From DASXMT01 sp963803065 (GTDB lineage Bacteria; Actinomycetota; Acidimicrobiia; Acidimicrobiales; RAAP-2), in contig CAWDKW010000007.1 of the NCBI GenBank assembly GCA_963803065.1, positions 124,001 through 188,000 on the forward strand: 64,000 nt of DNA, in the 5' to 3' direction. The number at the start of each line of letters is the position of its first letter. Positions within the stretch are counted from its first letter, which is position 1. Positions 32,944-41,165 of this stretch are shown piece after piece. A program made the translations under genes and the position numbers. The notes beneath the pieces are model-generated. The model had not been told where the DNA came from. It was given only the letters and a program-made list of their open reading frames with translations, and did no database searches.

Positions 32944-34767
32944 CTAGGTCTCGGCCCCCGCCGGCTTCTCGCCCAGGAGCTCGTCGCGGAGCTGGCGCTT
33001 CAGCACCTTGCCGGCCGGATTGCGTGGTAGGGGCTGGCTCCGGAACCAGTACCGGGTGGGCACGTTGAATGCGGCTAGGCGCTCACCCACGAAGCGGGTC
33101 AGCTCGTCCGCCGCCACCTCATGGCCGGGGTGGAGCACGATCACGGCACCGACTTCTTCGCCCAGTACGGGATGGGGGACCCCGATGACGGCACAATCGG
33201 CCACGGCCGGATGGGCGTAGAGGGCGGCCTCCACCTCTACGCAGTAGACGTTCTCGCCGCCGCGGATGATCATGTCCTTGGTCCGGTCCACGATGTGGAC
33301 GAACCCCTCCTCGTCGATCCGGGCCACGTCCCCGGTGTGCAGCCAGCCGACGGTGAAGGACTGGGCGGTGTCCTCGTCCCGGTGCCAGTAGCCTCGGACC
33401 ACGTTCGGGCCCTTGATCCACAGCTCACCGGTCCGGTCGGGGTCGGGGGCCTGGCCCAGGGGAGGCTCGGCCCCCTCGTAGTCCTCGGGGACCACGGCGA
33501 CGTCACACACCGGGACCGGGGGACCAACGCTGTCTGGCTTGCGGACGTAGTCATCACCGGCGTTCATGGTGCTCATGGCCGACGTCTCGGTCAGCCCGTA
33601 CCCGTTGGAAGGCGCGCCGACCGGAAAGTGCTCCTTGATCCGGCGGACCAGGTCCGGCGGGGCCGGGGCCCCGCCGTAGGAGATGCTCCGTACCGAGGAG
33701 GTGTCCCGCTGGGCGAAGTCGGGCGAGTCGATGATCTGCATGACCATGGCCGGGACCCCACCGAAGAGGCTGATCTTCTCCCGCTCGATGAGCTCGAGAG
33801 CCCGTTCGGGGTCGAAGTGGTGCATCATGACCAGTTTCCCGCCGGCCGCAGTGTTGGTGATGAGCACGGCGTGGCAGCCGGTGGCGTGGAAGAGCGGCAC
33901 CGACAACAGGTTGGCGTTCTGCCGGCCCGATCCGACATCGCCGGGAGAACCGCTGCGGCGGAGCTGGCCCTGGGTGGCGATGAAGAACAGGTTCATGAGG
34001 TTGGAGCAGGTGTTGCGATGGGTGCCCACCGCTCCCTTGGGCTTTCCGGTGGTACCGGAGGTGTAGAAGATGGTGGCGTCGTCATCAGGGTGCAGGTCGA
34101 CCTCGGGGAGGCTCTGCTGGCTGTCGACCTCTCCCATGGCGTCGGCGAAGGCGGCCACCGTGATGCGCTCGGGCACCTCGATCTCCGGCGCCGGGTCGGG
34201 GCGGGCGGACACGCCCGCGTCCCTCGTCTCCGAGGCCACCACCATGGTCCCGAGGTCGGGCAGGTCGTGGAGGTGCGTTCGCAGCCGGGCGGCGCGCTCC
34301 TCGTCCACGAACACCACCGACGTGCCCGAGTCGCGCAGCCCATAGGCCAGCTCGGGCCCGGTCCACCAGGCGTTCAACGGCACCACCACGGCTCCGGTCA
34401 CGACCGACGCCCAGAAGGCGATGATCCACTCGGGGAGATTGCGCATAGCGATGGCCACCCGGTCGCCCTTGTTCACCCCGAACCGCGCCTCCAACTGCCG
34501 GGCCAGCGCGGCGGCCATGGCGAAGTGCTGGGCGAAGGTGATCCGTTCGTCCTCGTAGACGATGAAGTCCTTGTCACCGTGGGCGGCGGAGAGCTCGAGC
34601 ACGGTGCGCAGGCTGTTCGGGGCGTTCTTCCAGATCCGCGTGGGCACGCCCCGGATCTCGAGCTCGTCCATCTCGAAGAGCTGCCCGGGAGCGGTCAGCG
34701 TGGCGCTGGCCTGGCTGAGGGTCATGGGGGCGGGATCGGGCGCTGGTTCCTCGGCGGTCTCGGTCAT
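32944..34767 (-). CDS. Long-chain fatty acid-CoA ligase-like AMP-binding enzyme
   Basis: Activates a carboxylic acid to its CoA thioester via an acyl-AMP. 607 residues. P-loop YTSGTTGKPKGAVGTH, A5 motif GYGLTETSAMS, A7/A8 GWLHTGDVARIDEEGFVHIVDRTKDMIIRGGENVYCVEVE, and the C-terminal catalytic Lys in NPAGKVLKRQL. The start overlaps the stop of the oligoribonuclease gene (ATGA on the minus strand), so they share a transcript. The acid substrate is unknown; the WS/DGAT gene nearby suggests fatty acids but is on the other strand. Confidence 0.88.
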   Translation of the reverse strand: MTETAEEPAPDPAPMTLSQASATLTAPGQLFEMDELEIRGVPTRIWKNAPNSLRTVLELSAAHGDKDFIVYEDERITFAQHFAMAAALARQLEARFGVNKGDRVAIAMRNLPEWIIAFWASVVTGAVVVPLNAWWTGPELAYGLRDSGTSVVFVDEERAARLRTHLHDLPDLGTMVVASETRDAGVSARPDPAPEIEVPERITVAAFADAMGEVDSQQSLPEVDLHPDDDATIFYTSGTTGKPKGAVGTHRNTCSNLMNLFFIATQGQLRRSGSPGDVGSGRQNANLLSVPLFHATGCHAVLITNTAAGGKLVMMHHFDPERALELIEREKISLFGGVPAMVMQIIDSPDFAQRDTSSVRSISYGGAPAPPDLVRRIKEHFPVGAPSNGYGLTETSAMSTMNAGDDYVRKPDSVGPPVPVCDVAVVPEDYEGAEPPLGQAPDPDRTGELWIKGPNVVRGYWHRDEDTAQSFTVGWLHTGDVARIDEEGFVHIVDRTKDMIIRGGENVYCVEVEAALYAHPAVADCAVIGVPHPVLGEEVGAVIVLHPGHEVAADELTRFVGERLAAFNVPTRYWFRSQPLPRNPAGKVLKRQLRDELLGEKPAGAET

Positions 34768-35438
34768 GGCTCTCCATCTTGCCCGTCGGGTCGGGCCAGA
34801 GGGGCCGAGTCCCCCGCCGCCTTCTTGGTGGCCGGAGCCGGGGCTTCGGTGGGCTGCGCTTGGGTGGCCGGGCTGGTCGGTGGCCGGAACACGTTGGCGC
34901 GGTAGAAGGCGAGTTCGGCCACGCTCTCTTTGATGTCGCCCATGGCCCGGTGGTCGCCCGCCTTGACCGGGGCCGACTTGAGCACGCCGGGGTACCAGCG
35001 GCGGCAGAGCTCCTTCACGGTGGAGACGTCGACCGACCGGTAGTGGAGGTACTCCTCGATGGCGGGCAGATAGGCGGCTAGGAACCTGCGGTCGGTCCCG
35101 ATCGAGTTGCCGGCCAGCGGGACCGTTCGGGCCTTGGGCACATGCTCTTGGATGAAGGCCAGCGTGGTGGCCCCGGCGTCGGCCAACGTGAGCGTCGACG
35201 CCTCGATCTCTTTCAGCAGCCCACTCGAGGTGTGCATGTTCCGGACGAAGTCGTCCATCTCGGCCAGCTTCGCCGCCGGCGTGGCCACGACCAGGTCAGG
35301 GCCCTCGGCCACGATGGTCAGATCGTCGTCAGTGATCAGGGTGGCGATCTCGACGATGGCGTGGCGCCCAGGGTCGAGGCCGGTCATCTCCAGGTCCATC
35401 CACACCAGCACGAAGGGGACGCTATCGGGTGTATTCAC
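34764..35438 (-). CDS. orn: Oligoribonuclease
   Basis: 3'-5' exonuclease that degrades 2-5-nt RNAs and pGpG. About 224 residues from the GTG at 35438. DEDDh motifs: LVWMDLEMTGLD, the EIATLITDDDL strand, GNSIGTDRRFL and HRAMGDIKESV. Beyond the usual 180 residues there is a Pro/Ala-rich tail (PPTSPATQAQPTEAPAPATKK). The frame continues far upstream, but homology begins at this GTG. It precedes and overlaps the acyl-CoA ligase gene and diverges from dut. Confidence 0.93.
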   Translation of the reverse strand: MNTPDSVPFVLVWMDLEMTGLDPGRHAIVEIATLITDDDLTIVAEGPDLVVATPAAKLAEMDDFVRNMHTSSGLLKEIEASTLTLADAGATTLAFIQEHVPKARTVPLAGNSIGTDRRFLAAYLPAIEEYLHYRSVDVSTVKELCRRWYPGVLKSAPVKAGDHRAMGDIKESVAELAFYRANVFRPPTSPATQAQPTEAPAPATKKAAGDSAPLARPDGQDGEP

Positions 35439-35555
35439 CCACTCCAAGTGGCACGCCCGCCCGGGTGGCTGGCCCCCAGGGCCGTGGCCGCCCTCGGGAC
35501 ATGGGTTGGCCGCCGCAGTAGCGTCGACGGGAAGCGAAGCACGAGGAGCAGGACT

Positions 35556-36041
35556 TTGGCAGGAAAGGTCGACGTAGTTGATCCGATCGAGGGCCCCGGG
35601 GGCTCTCTGAGATTGCCGGTGGTCCGGCTCGACCCCGGACTCCCGCTCCCCGGTTATGCCACACCCGGGGACGCCGGGGCCGACCTGGTGGCCCGGACGG
35701 GGGTGACCCTCGCTCCCGGAGGCGGCCGGGCGGTCGTGCCGACCGGCATCGCCGTGGCCATACCCTTGGGGTACGCCGGGTTCGTCCAGCCCCGGAGCGG
35801 GCTGGCCATGCGCCACGGGGTGACCTGTCTCAACACGCCGGGGCTGATCGACTCGGGCTACCGGGACGAGCTGGCCGTTCTCCTGGTCAACACGGATCCC
35901 GAGTCCGCCTACGAGATTCAGCGGGGGGACCGCATCGCCCAATTGGTGATCCAGCGGGTGGACACGGCGGACTTCGTCGAAGTGACCGAGCTGCCGCCGA
36001 GCGAACGCGGTCTCGGCGGCTTCGGGTCGACGGGTCGCTAG
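35556..36041 (+). CDS. dut: Deoxyuridine 5'-triphosphate nucleotidohydrolase
   Basis: Hydrolyses dUTP to dUMP, keeping uracil out of DNA. 161 residues from a TTG at 35556, chosen because GAGGAG at 35543-35548 gives good spacing and the frame reaches MAGKVDVVDPIEG. All five trimeric dUTPase motifs are present: PGDAGADL, PRSGLA, NTPGLIDSGYRDEL, GDRIAQLVIQ, and the C-terminal RGLGGFGSTG arm. Nearest downstream gene is the WS/DGAT acyltransferase, 14 bases away. Confidence 0.95.
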   Translation: MAGKVDVVDPIEGPGGSLRLPVVRLDPGLPLPGYATPGDAGADLVARTGVTLAPGGGRAVVPTGIAVAIPLGYAGFVQPRSGLAMRHGVTCLNTPGLIDSGYRDELAVLLVNTDPESAYEIQRGDRIAQLVIQRVDTADFVEVTELPPSERGLGGFGSTGR

Positions 36042-36055
36042 GTCGGCGATCGACC

Positions 36056-37504
36056 GTGACCATGCGGCGGATGCGGGGTCTCGACGGGGCGTTCGTGGCC
36101 CTCGAGTCGCCCACCACCCACCTGCACATCGCCGGGGTGCTGGTCCTCGACGCATCGGGAGGGCCACCGGGGGTCAGCTTCCGGCGGATCAGGGATGCGG
36201 TGGCCGAGCGGCTGCACCTGGTCGTGCCGTTCCGTCAACGTCTGTGCACCGTGCCCTTCGGGCTGTTGCACCCCTCGCTGGTCGACGACCCCGACTTCGA
36301 TCTCGACTACCACGTGCGCCGAGCGAGCCTGCCGCACCCCGGCGGCCCCGAGGAACTGGCGGCCCTGGTCGGGGAACTGGTGGGCCGGCCACTCGACCGC
36401 CACCGGCCACTGTGGGAGTTCACGGTCATCGAAGGGCTGGAGCACGGGCACGTGGCCATGGTGGCCAAGGTCCATCACGCCATCATCGACGGGGTCTCGG
36501 GCGCCGAGGTCCTGGCCAACTTCTTCGACCTGTCCGAGGAGGGCCGACCGGTGCCAGCACCGACCGAGGCCTGGGCGCCCGACCCGGTCCCCGGCGAGAT
36601 CGACCAGGTCCGGAGCGTCATCGGGAACCTGGCCGGGCAGACTGAGGTGGTAGCGCAAACGGTCGGCCGGACCGTGCAATCGGTGCGGAGGCTGGCCAGC
36701 CACAATCGGTCGATCCCGGCGGAACTGCCACCATCTCCGTTCGAAGCTCCGAGGACATCGATCAATCGGGCCATCTCGCCCCATCGTCGAGTGGCCTTCA
36801 CCGAAGTGCCACTGGCCGAGGTGAAACGGGTGAGCGACGTGTTGGGAGGCACAGCCAACGACGTGGTCCTGGCCATGGTGGCAGGCACGTTCCGGGACTT
36901 CTTTCGCGACCGGGGGGAATCGTTGAGCTCGTCGCTCGTGGCCATGGTCCCGGTGTCGGTGCGCGTCGAGGAGGAGCGTGGCGCGCTGGGCAACCGAGTC
37001 TCGGCCATGCTGGTCTCGTTGGCCACGAGCGTCGAGGACCCGGCCGCGCGGCTTCGGCTGATCAGCGAAGGGGCGGCATCGGCCAAGGTGCAACAGGCGG
37101 TGGTCGGCTCCGACGTGTTCGCCGGCTGGGCCCAGTCGCTGGCCCCGGCCATCGCCACGCGGGCCTCGAGACTGGTGAGCAACCTGCGGGCCTTCGACCA
37201 TCTGCCTCCGATGTTCAACGCCATCGTGTCGAACATCCCGGGCCCGGGCCTGCCGCTCTATCTGGCTGGGAGCCGGCTCGTGGCCATGTACCCGTTGGGC
37301 CCCGTGATCGAAGGGGTCGGGGTGAACGTCACCGCCTTTTCGTATTCGGGGTCGATGTACTTCGGGATCAACGCCTGCTGGGACCTGCTGCCCGATGTGG
37401 GTCTGGTGGCCAGCGGCCTTCGGGATGCCCTCGACTCACTCCTGAAGGAGGCGAACCGGCGGGACCGACCGGTGCCGTGGTGGCACGAGGATGTACCGGA
37501 CTAG
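36056..37504 (+). CDS. Wax ester synthase / diacylglycerol acyltransferase (WS/DGAT)
   Basis: Acyl-CoA-dependent enzyme that forms triacylglycerol or wax esters for storage. 482 residues. Starts RMRGLDGAFVALESPTTHLHIAGVLVLD; the active-site HHxxxDG motif is VHHAIIDGVSG near residue 140; the second family region is NAIVSNIPGPGLPLYLAGSRLVAMYPLGPVIEGVGVNVTAFSY. The GTG at 36056 follows dut by 14 bases. An ATG two codons downstream is an alternative start. It suggests that the host stores neutral lipid, as many actinobacteria do. Confidence 0.93.
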   Translation: MTMRRMRGLDGAFVALESPTTHLHIAGVLVLDASGGPPGVSFRRIRDAVAERLHLVVPFRQRLCTVPFGLLHPSLVDDPDFDLDYHVRRASLPHPGGPEELAALVGELVGRPLDRHRPLWEFTVIEGLEHGHVAMVAKVHHAIIDGVSGAEVLANFFDLSEEGRPVPAPTEAWAPDPVPGEIDQVRSVIGNLAGQTEVVAQTVGRTVQSVRRLASHNRSIPAELPPSPFEAPRTSINRAISPHRRVAFTEVPLAEVKRVSDVLGGTANDVVLAMVAGTFRDFFRDRGESLSSSLVAMVPVSVRVEEERGALGNRVSAMLVSLATSVEDPAARLRLISEGAASAKVQQAVVGSDVFAGWAQSLAPAIATRASRLVSNLRAFDHLPPMFNAIVSNIPGPGLPLYLAGSRLVAMYPLGPVIEGVGVNVTAFSYSGSMYFGINACWDLLPDVGLVASGLRDALDSLLKEANRRDRPVPWWHEDVPD

Positions 37505-37515
37505 CTGGGTCGTTG

Positions 37516-37536
37516 CTTCCCCATCAGGTGGGGAAG
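37516..37536 (+). terminator. Hairpin after WS/DGAT
   Basis: CTTCCCC and GGGGAAG form a perfect 7-bp stem with a 7-base loop, 12 bases after the WS/DGAT stop. There is no clear U-tract. TACAGT at 37548-37553, between this and the tRNA, is a possible -10 for the tRNA. Confidence 0.5.
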
Positions 37537-37564
37537 GGACTGGCTGCTACAGTGGTGACCCTAC

Positions 37565-37640
37565 GCGGACGTGGCTCAGCTGGTAGAGCACAACCTTGCC
37601 AAGGTTGGGGTCGCGGGTTCGAATCCCGTCGTCCGCTCCA
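37565..37640 (+). tRNA. tRNA-Gly (anticodon GCC)
   Basis: Full cloverleaf: acceptor GCGGACG (37565-37571) pairs with CGTCCGC (37630-37636); the D arm includes GCTCAGCTGGTAGAGC; the anticodon stem CAACC/GGTTG holds the loop TTGCCAA with anticodon GCC; the T arm contains GGTTCGAATCC. CCA is encoded at 37638-37640. It marks the boundary between the housekeeping region and the lower-G+C region, with an insertion sequence 88 bases downstream. Confidence 0.97.
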
Positions 37641-37727
37641 AGCGAAATACCAGGTCAGGGCATTGAGAGGGGTGGAAATCGGCCCCTCATGGCGCGCCTT
37701 CAGGGGTCGTCGTACCACAATCGCACC

Positions 37728-37740
37728 TGAAGGGTGTCAT
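37728..37740 (+). repeat. Left terminal inverted repeat of the IS
   Basis: TGAAGGGTGTCAT. A second small palindrome (CGGTGA/TCACCG, 37742-37757) lies just inside. Confidence 0.75.
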
Positions 37741-37906
37741 CCGGTGATCGGTCACCGACTGCGCAGAATGGCCTCAGGAGTATGTACTCGAAATCGGCGA
37801 ATGGCCTGTCGTGGAGACTCAAAGAAGACGGGGCGCGCTTCGATAGACCCCCGGATTCCGATTTGCGCCGTGTCGAGCGCCGCAATGGCGGTATTCGTGG
37901 AGAGGC

Positions 37907-39022
37907 CTACGCGGCCTTCCGATGGTATTCGTGGATAAGGCCACCGAGGCGATCGCGGCGCACGACCGACCCAGTGGCATCTGTGAGGCTGAGTGGTGGT
38001 CCGCCCTCGGGTATTCGAAGGTCGAGGCCTCGGTGGGGTCGCTCCCGGTTGTAATGGTTGATGTAGGTCTTCAATACTGACTCGAGGTGGCGTTCGCTGA
38101 GCACAAAGATTCTGTCGAGGCACTCGGTGCGAACGGTCCGGACGAAGCGCTCGGCGTAGGCATTTGCCCTCGGGGCTCGCCACGGGGTGCGAATGATCTC
38201 AACGCCTTCCGCTTTGAACACTTCATCGAACGGCTCCCCGAATCGATAATCTCGATCGTCGACGAGGAAACGCAATGGCGTCGAACGGGCCTCTCGGGCC
38301 TCGGACAGGTTGCGGGCGATCTGGGTACACCACTTCACGTTCGTCGCGCCATCGGTGACCCCTTCGATTAGGACCCTTCGCGTGTGGAGGTCGATGAAGA
38401 ACAGGACATGGAGGGTCTTCATGCGCACCGTCTCCACCGTGAACAGGTCACAAGCGACGATCGACGCGGCCTGGGTTCGCATAAAGTTGCTCCAGGTGTC
38501 TCGCTTTGGGCCAGGCCTTCGTTTGGGAGCGATGACCCGGCGGATGCTCGATGCCGAGATCTGGATGCCCACCTTGAGCAGCTCGCCCTGGATGCGCTGG
38601 TAGCCCCACAACGGATTCTCCTTGGACATCCGCCACACCAGGAGCTGGGTCTGTTGGGACACCGCCCTCTTCGGGGTTACCCGATGGGGCTGGGTCCATT
38701 TCCGCCGGATGAGCTCTCGATGCCAGCGGCGGAGCGTGTCTGGTGTCACCAGCGATGAAGTCCGTTCCCACACTGGCCGTAGTCGTTGGAGAACGGCCAG
38801 CACCATCCGTTCTTCAGGCTTTACCTGTGGGCGGTTCACCTGACGGCGGAGGATGACCACTTCTTGACGGAGGACGAGCAGCTCGATGTCCTTAGACCGA
38901 CTGGTCCGACAACAGAGGAGAAGGAGCCGGAAGAGCTGCCGGCTGAGTAAGACAATGACTCGAATGACCATTGGCCAAGTCTGGCCGGGGCGGGAAGTCA
39001 AGTCATTGGATTTAACAGCCAT
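37907..39022 (-). CDS. Transposase with integrase (rve, DDE) core
   Basis: About 371 residues if started at the ATG at 39022, the first ATG inside the element. The longer frame crosses the IS border and was not used. The N-terminal part has a hydrophobic and helix-turn-helix segment (DIELLVLRQEVVILRRQVNRPQ ... LVTPDTLRRWHRELIRRKW). The catalytic core has Asp in VACDLFTVETV, Asp in RFLVDDRDYRF, and Glu in ANAYAERFVRTVRTECLDR, with the C-terminal HYNRERPHRGLDLRIPEG typical of IS3/IS481-like enzymes. No frameshift is visible, so the element may still be active. Confidence 0.88.
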   Translation of the reverse strand: MAVKSNDLTSRPGQTWPMVIRVIVLLSRQLFRLLLLCCRTSRSKDIELLVLRQEVVILRRQVNRPQVKPEERMVLAVLQRLRPVWERTSSLVTPDTLRRWHRELIRRKWTQPHRVTPKRAVSQQTQLLVWRMSKENPLWGYQRIQGELLKVGIQISASSIRRVIAPKRRPGPKRDTWSNFMRTQAASIVACDLFTVETVRMKTLHVLFFIDLHTRRVLIEGVTDGATNVKWCTQIARNLSEAREARSTPLRFLVDDRDYRFGEPFDEVFKAEGVEIIRTPWRAPRANAYAERFVRTVRTECLDRIFVLSERHLESVLKTYINHYNRERPHRGLDLRIPEGGPPLSLTDATGSVVRRDRLGGLIHEYHRKAA

Positions 39023-39055
39023 CCGGCTGACCAGGTAGGACGAGCCGAAATTGGC

Positions 39056-39068
39056 ATGACACCCTGCA
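39056..39068 (-). repeat. Right terminal inverted repeat of the IS
   Basis: Reads TGCAGGGTGTCAT on the minus strand and differs from the left end at one position. Confidence 0.75.
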
Positions 39069-39083
39069 CGGTTTTGCCCCGAC

Positions 39084-39965
39084 TCAGAGATCGTCATCGG
39101 TGACCGGCACCAGCCGTCCGTCGATGACAACGACCCGAGTTGGCGCGGCCGAGGTCGAGACCTCACTGCCGGCAGAAGTTTGAGCAGCCTGTTCGGCTGC
39201 ATCGGCTTGACGATCTCCTCGGATCGCCTCTCGCCTGTCAACCGCCATCCACTGGACTACGACGATGGCCATCGCCCCCAACGTGAAGAGCTCGCCGACG
39301 ATCCAGAGGATGGCGCCTCCGGCATGGGTGTCGGAAACGGAGTGGAAGAGCGGGGCGATCGAAGACCTGCTTTGGGTGAGGGCCAACCCCAAGATGGTGG
39401 TGGTTGGGATGCCGACGGCCAGGTATCCGAGCTTGGCCGGAAAGGACAACCGCCACCGAGACGGGTCCACACCAACGACGAGCCACCAGTAGAGGATTCC
39501 TGAGACCAGGAAATGCAGGTGGGTGAGCTCGTGAATCAGCGGGTGCTCGAGGGAGAATTGGTAGAAGGGGCTGAGGAAGAAGATCAACAGGGTGCCGGCG
39601 AAGTTGATGGCGACGAGCAGCGGGTGGGTAATGAACTCCACCGCCTTGCTGTGCAGCACCTTCAACAGCCGCCGTTGGGTTTGGCGCTCCGATGCCTGGA
39701 GGGCCAGGGTCACGGGGGCGCCCAGAGCGTAGAAGATGAGGGCGACGTTCATTAGCAGCAAGTGCTGGATGACGTGGCACTGGAAGACCGAATCGTCGTA
39801 GGAGGCCAATCCGGACTGGATGGCGGCCACGACGGCCAACGTCCCGAGCATGAAGGACGCGGTGCGCCACGGCGACCAGTGGCGACCACGACGAGCTAGT
39901 CGAACGACGCCGAGCACGTAGACCAGGGCGATGCCCAGCTCGATGGCCAGAGCGACCAGGTTCAT
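39084..39965 (-). CDS. Cytochrome c oxidase assembly protein, CtaG (caa3) type
   Basis: Integral membrane protein of 293 residues with about seven hydrophobic helices. Matches the Bacillus-CtaG/DUF1405-like group that assists copper delivery to cytochrome oxidase: FQCHVIQHLLLMNVALIFYALGAPVTLAL, SPFYQFSLEHPLIHELTHLHFLVSGILYWWLVVGVDP, and the His-rich loop near SDTHAGGAILWIVGEL. The C-terminal 50 residues are a polar tail. The insertion sequence ends 15 bases beyond its stop, leaving the frame whole. It is the last gene with a housekeeping feel before the catabolic region; the SDR gene upstream on the same strand ends 62 bases from its start. Confidence 0.85.
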   Translation of the reverse strand: MNLVALAIELGIALVYVLGVVRLARRGRHWSPWRTASFMLGTLAVVAAIQSGLASYDDSVFQCHVIQHLLLMNVALIFYALGAPVTLALQASERQTQRRLLKVLHSKAVEFITHPLLVAINFAGTLLIFFLSPFYQFSLEHPLIHELTHLHFLVSGILYWWLVVGVDPSRWRLSFPAKLGYLAVGIPTTTILGLALTQSRSSIAPLFHSVSDTHAGGAILWIVGELFTLGAMAIVVVQWMAVDRREAIRGDRQADAAEQAAQTSAGSEVSTSAAPTRVVVIDGRLVPVTDDDL

Positions 39966-40027
39966 CCAATCCGTCTGCCGACATCTTCGCCACGAGCGGG
40001 ACGGCGCACTTGCGCTGCAACGCTATG

Positions 40028-40924
40028 TCAGCCATCGGCCACCTCGGCAAAGGTTGTCCGTGGCTCGACGTCACTGAGTAGTCTCCGCAGGACCGGTTCC
40101 ACCTCGTTCGGGTTGGTTGGTACATCCCGGGTGTGTGGCCCCCGTCGCCAGCCTTCGGCGATTCCGAACACCAAACCCGACGACTCGATTACCTGTCCCG
40201 TAACGTCGGCGGAGCCCTCGGAGGCCAACCAGGTGACGACTGGCGCGACCCAATGCGGCGCATACTTCAGGGCAACATCAGGGTCGAGAAGGTCCTCGGT
40301 CATCCGGGTCCGGGCACCGGGAGCCACGGCGTTAACCGTGACGCCATACCGAGCCAACTCCTGGGCTGCAATCTGTGTGAAACTTGCGATACCAGCCTTG
40401 GCTGCGCCGTAGTTACCTTGGCCCGGATTCGCATACAGCCCGGAGATCGAGGTTGTGTTGATGATACGAGCGGTGTTCGTCTCGCCGCTCTTCGTCCTCT
40501 CGCGCCAGTGGGCCGCAGCGAAGTGAGAGGGAGCGAACGTCCCTTTCAAGTGCACGCGGATAACGGCATCCCACTCGTCTTCTGTCATCGAAACCAACAT
40601 GCGGTCCCTTAGAATGCCCGCGTTGTTTACCAACACGTCTAGACGTCCGAAGACCTCGATTGCCTGCGCGACAATGCCTTCGGCACCGGCAAAACTGCTG
40701 ACGTCATCGGTGTTGACAATCGCATGACCACCCGAGGCGACGATCTCGTCGACCACTGCTTGCGCAGGACCGACGTCGCCCCCGCTTCCATCCTTTGTCG
40801 ATCCAAGGTCGTTCACAACGACCGACGCACCCGCCCTTGCGAGCGCGAGGGCGTGCTCACGCCCGATACCTCGACCGCCACCTGTAACGATACAAGCACG
40901 ACCCTCGCATATCCGATTGTCCAT
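40028..40924 (-). CDS. SDR oxidoreductase of the 17-beta-HSD4 / 3-hydroxyacyl-CoA dehydrogenase type
   Basis: NAD(P)-dependent short-chain dehydrogenase, 298 residues. Cofactor motif TGGGRGIG, NNAG (VLVNNAGILRDRMLVSM), Ser in NTTSISGLYANPGQ, and the catalytic Tyr-Lys in NYGAAKAG. The N-terminal REHALALARAGASVVVNDLG and the NPGQGNYGAAKAG motif are typical of multifunctional-enzyme-2-type hydroxyacyl-CoA dehydrogenases, suggesting step 3 of beta-oxidation. It closely resembles the truncated SDR at the right end of the window. Its promoter overlaps a perfect palindrome (40940-40964), and the mRNA is probably leaderless. Confidence 0.9.
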   Translation of the reverse strand: MDNRICEGRACIVTGGGRGIGREHALALARAGASVVVNDLGSTKDGSGGDVGPAQAVVDEIVASGGHAIVNTDDVSSFAGAEGIVAQAIEVFGRLDVLVNNAGILRDRMLVSMTEDEWDAVIRVHLKGTFAPSHFAAAHWRERTKSGETNTARIINTTSISGLYANPGQGNYGAAKAGIASFTQIAAQELARYGVTVNAVAPGARTRMTEDLLDPDVALKYAPHWVAPVVTWLASEGSADVTGQVIESSGLVFGIAEGWRRGPHTRDVPTNPNEVEPVLRRLLSDVEPRTTFAEVADG

Positions 40925-40932
40925 ATCACAAC

Positions 40933-40961
40933 CTTATACCGATTGTTACTAACCCTAACAA
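40933..40961 (-). promoter_or_regulatory. Promoter of the SDR gene at 40028
   Basis: On the minus strand: -35 TTGTTA (40961-40956), 17-bp spacer, -10 TATAAG (40938-40933), then 8 bases to the ATG at 40924. Predicted leaderless. Confidence 0.65.
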
Positions 40962-40964
40962 TCG
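40940..40964. promoter_or_regulatory. Perfect 9-bp palindrome, candidate operator
   Basis: CGATTGTTA, 7-base spacer, TAACAATCG. It covers the -35 box and most of the spacer of the SDR promoter, so a bound dimer (for example a TetR-type repressor) would block polymerase. No regulator gene is present in the window. Confidence 0.7.
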
Positions 40965-41165
40965 TGGGCTGTCATGACAGCCTCCTCATCCCAAAGTGCT
41001 GCACGAATAGGACATGGAGTTGGTGCATCCTGGCTGTTCGGGCCGTCGGAAGAGGGGGGGCAAGCTTGGGACCCGGCGGACTGTCTCAAGCTCTGCCGCT
41101 CAGAGCTGCCGAGCCTCCTAGACAGTGCGATGTAGGGGCCGGTATACCTGTATCTGGGGACCTCG

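Larger units (their letters stand above)
37728..39068 (-). mobile_element. Insertion sequence with rve-type transposase, 1.34 kb
   Basis: Bounded by 13-bp terminal inverted repeats, TGAAGGGTGTCAT at 37728-37740 and ATGACACCCTGCA at 39056-39068 (12 of 13 match). The ends begin with TG as in the IS3/IS481 type. One transposase gene fills the element on the minus strand. No clear target duplication is visible: the flanks are GCACC on the left and CGGTT on the right. The right end is 15 bases from the ctaG-like stop codon, which is left intact. Family assignment within the rve transposases is uncertain. Confidence 0.8.

Noticed and set aside
35438..36167. Upstream part of the 467-codon frame containing orn
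   Set aside because: It runs antisense to dut, and oligoribonuclease homology begins at the GTG at 35438.
37607..37640. Search for a second copy of the tRNA-Gly 3' end as an island attachment site
   Set aside because: No second copy noticed by eye in the remaining window; the other end may lie outside.
39023..39241. N-terminal extension of the transposase frame
   Set aside because: It passes the right IS end (39068) into the ctaG-like gene, so it cannot belong to the element.
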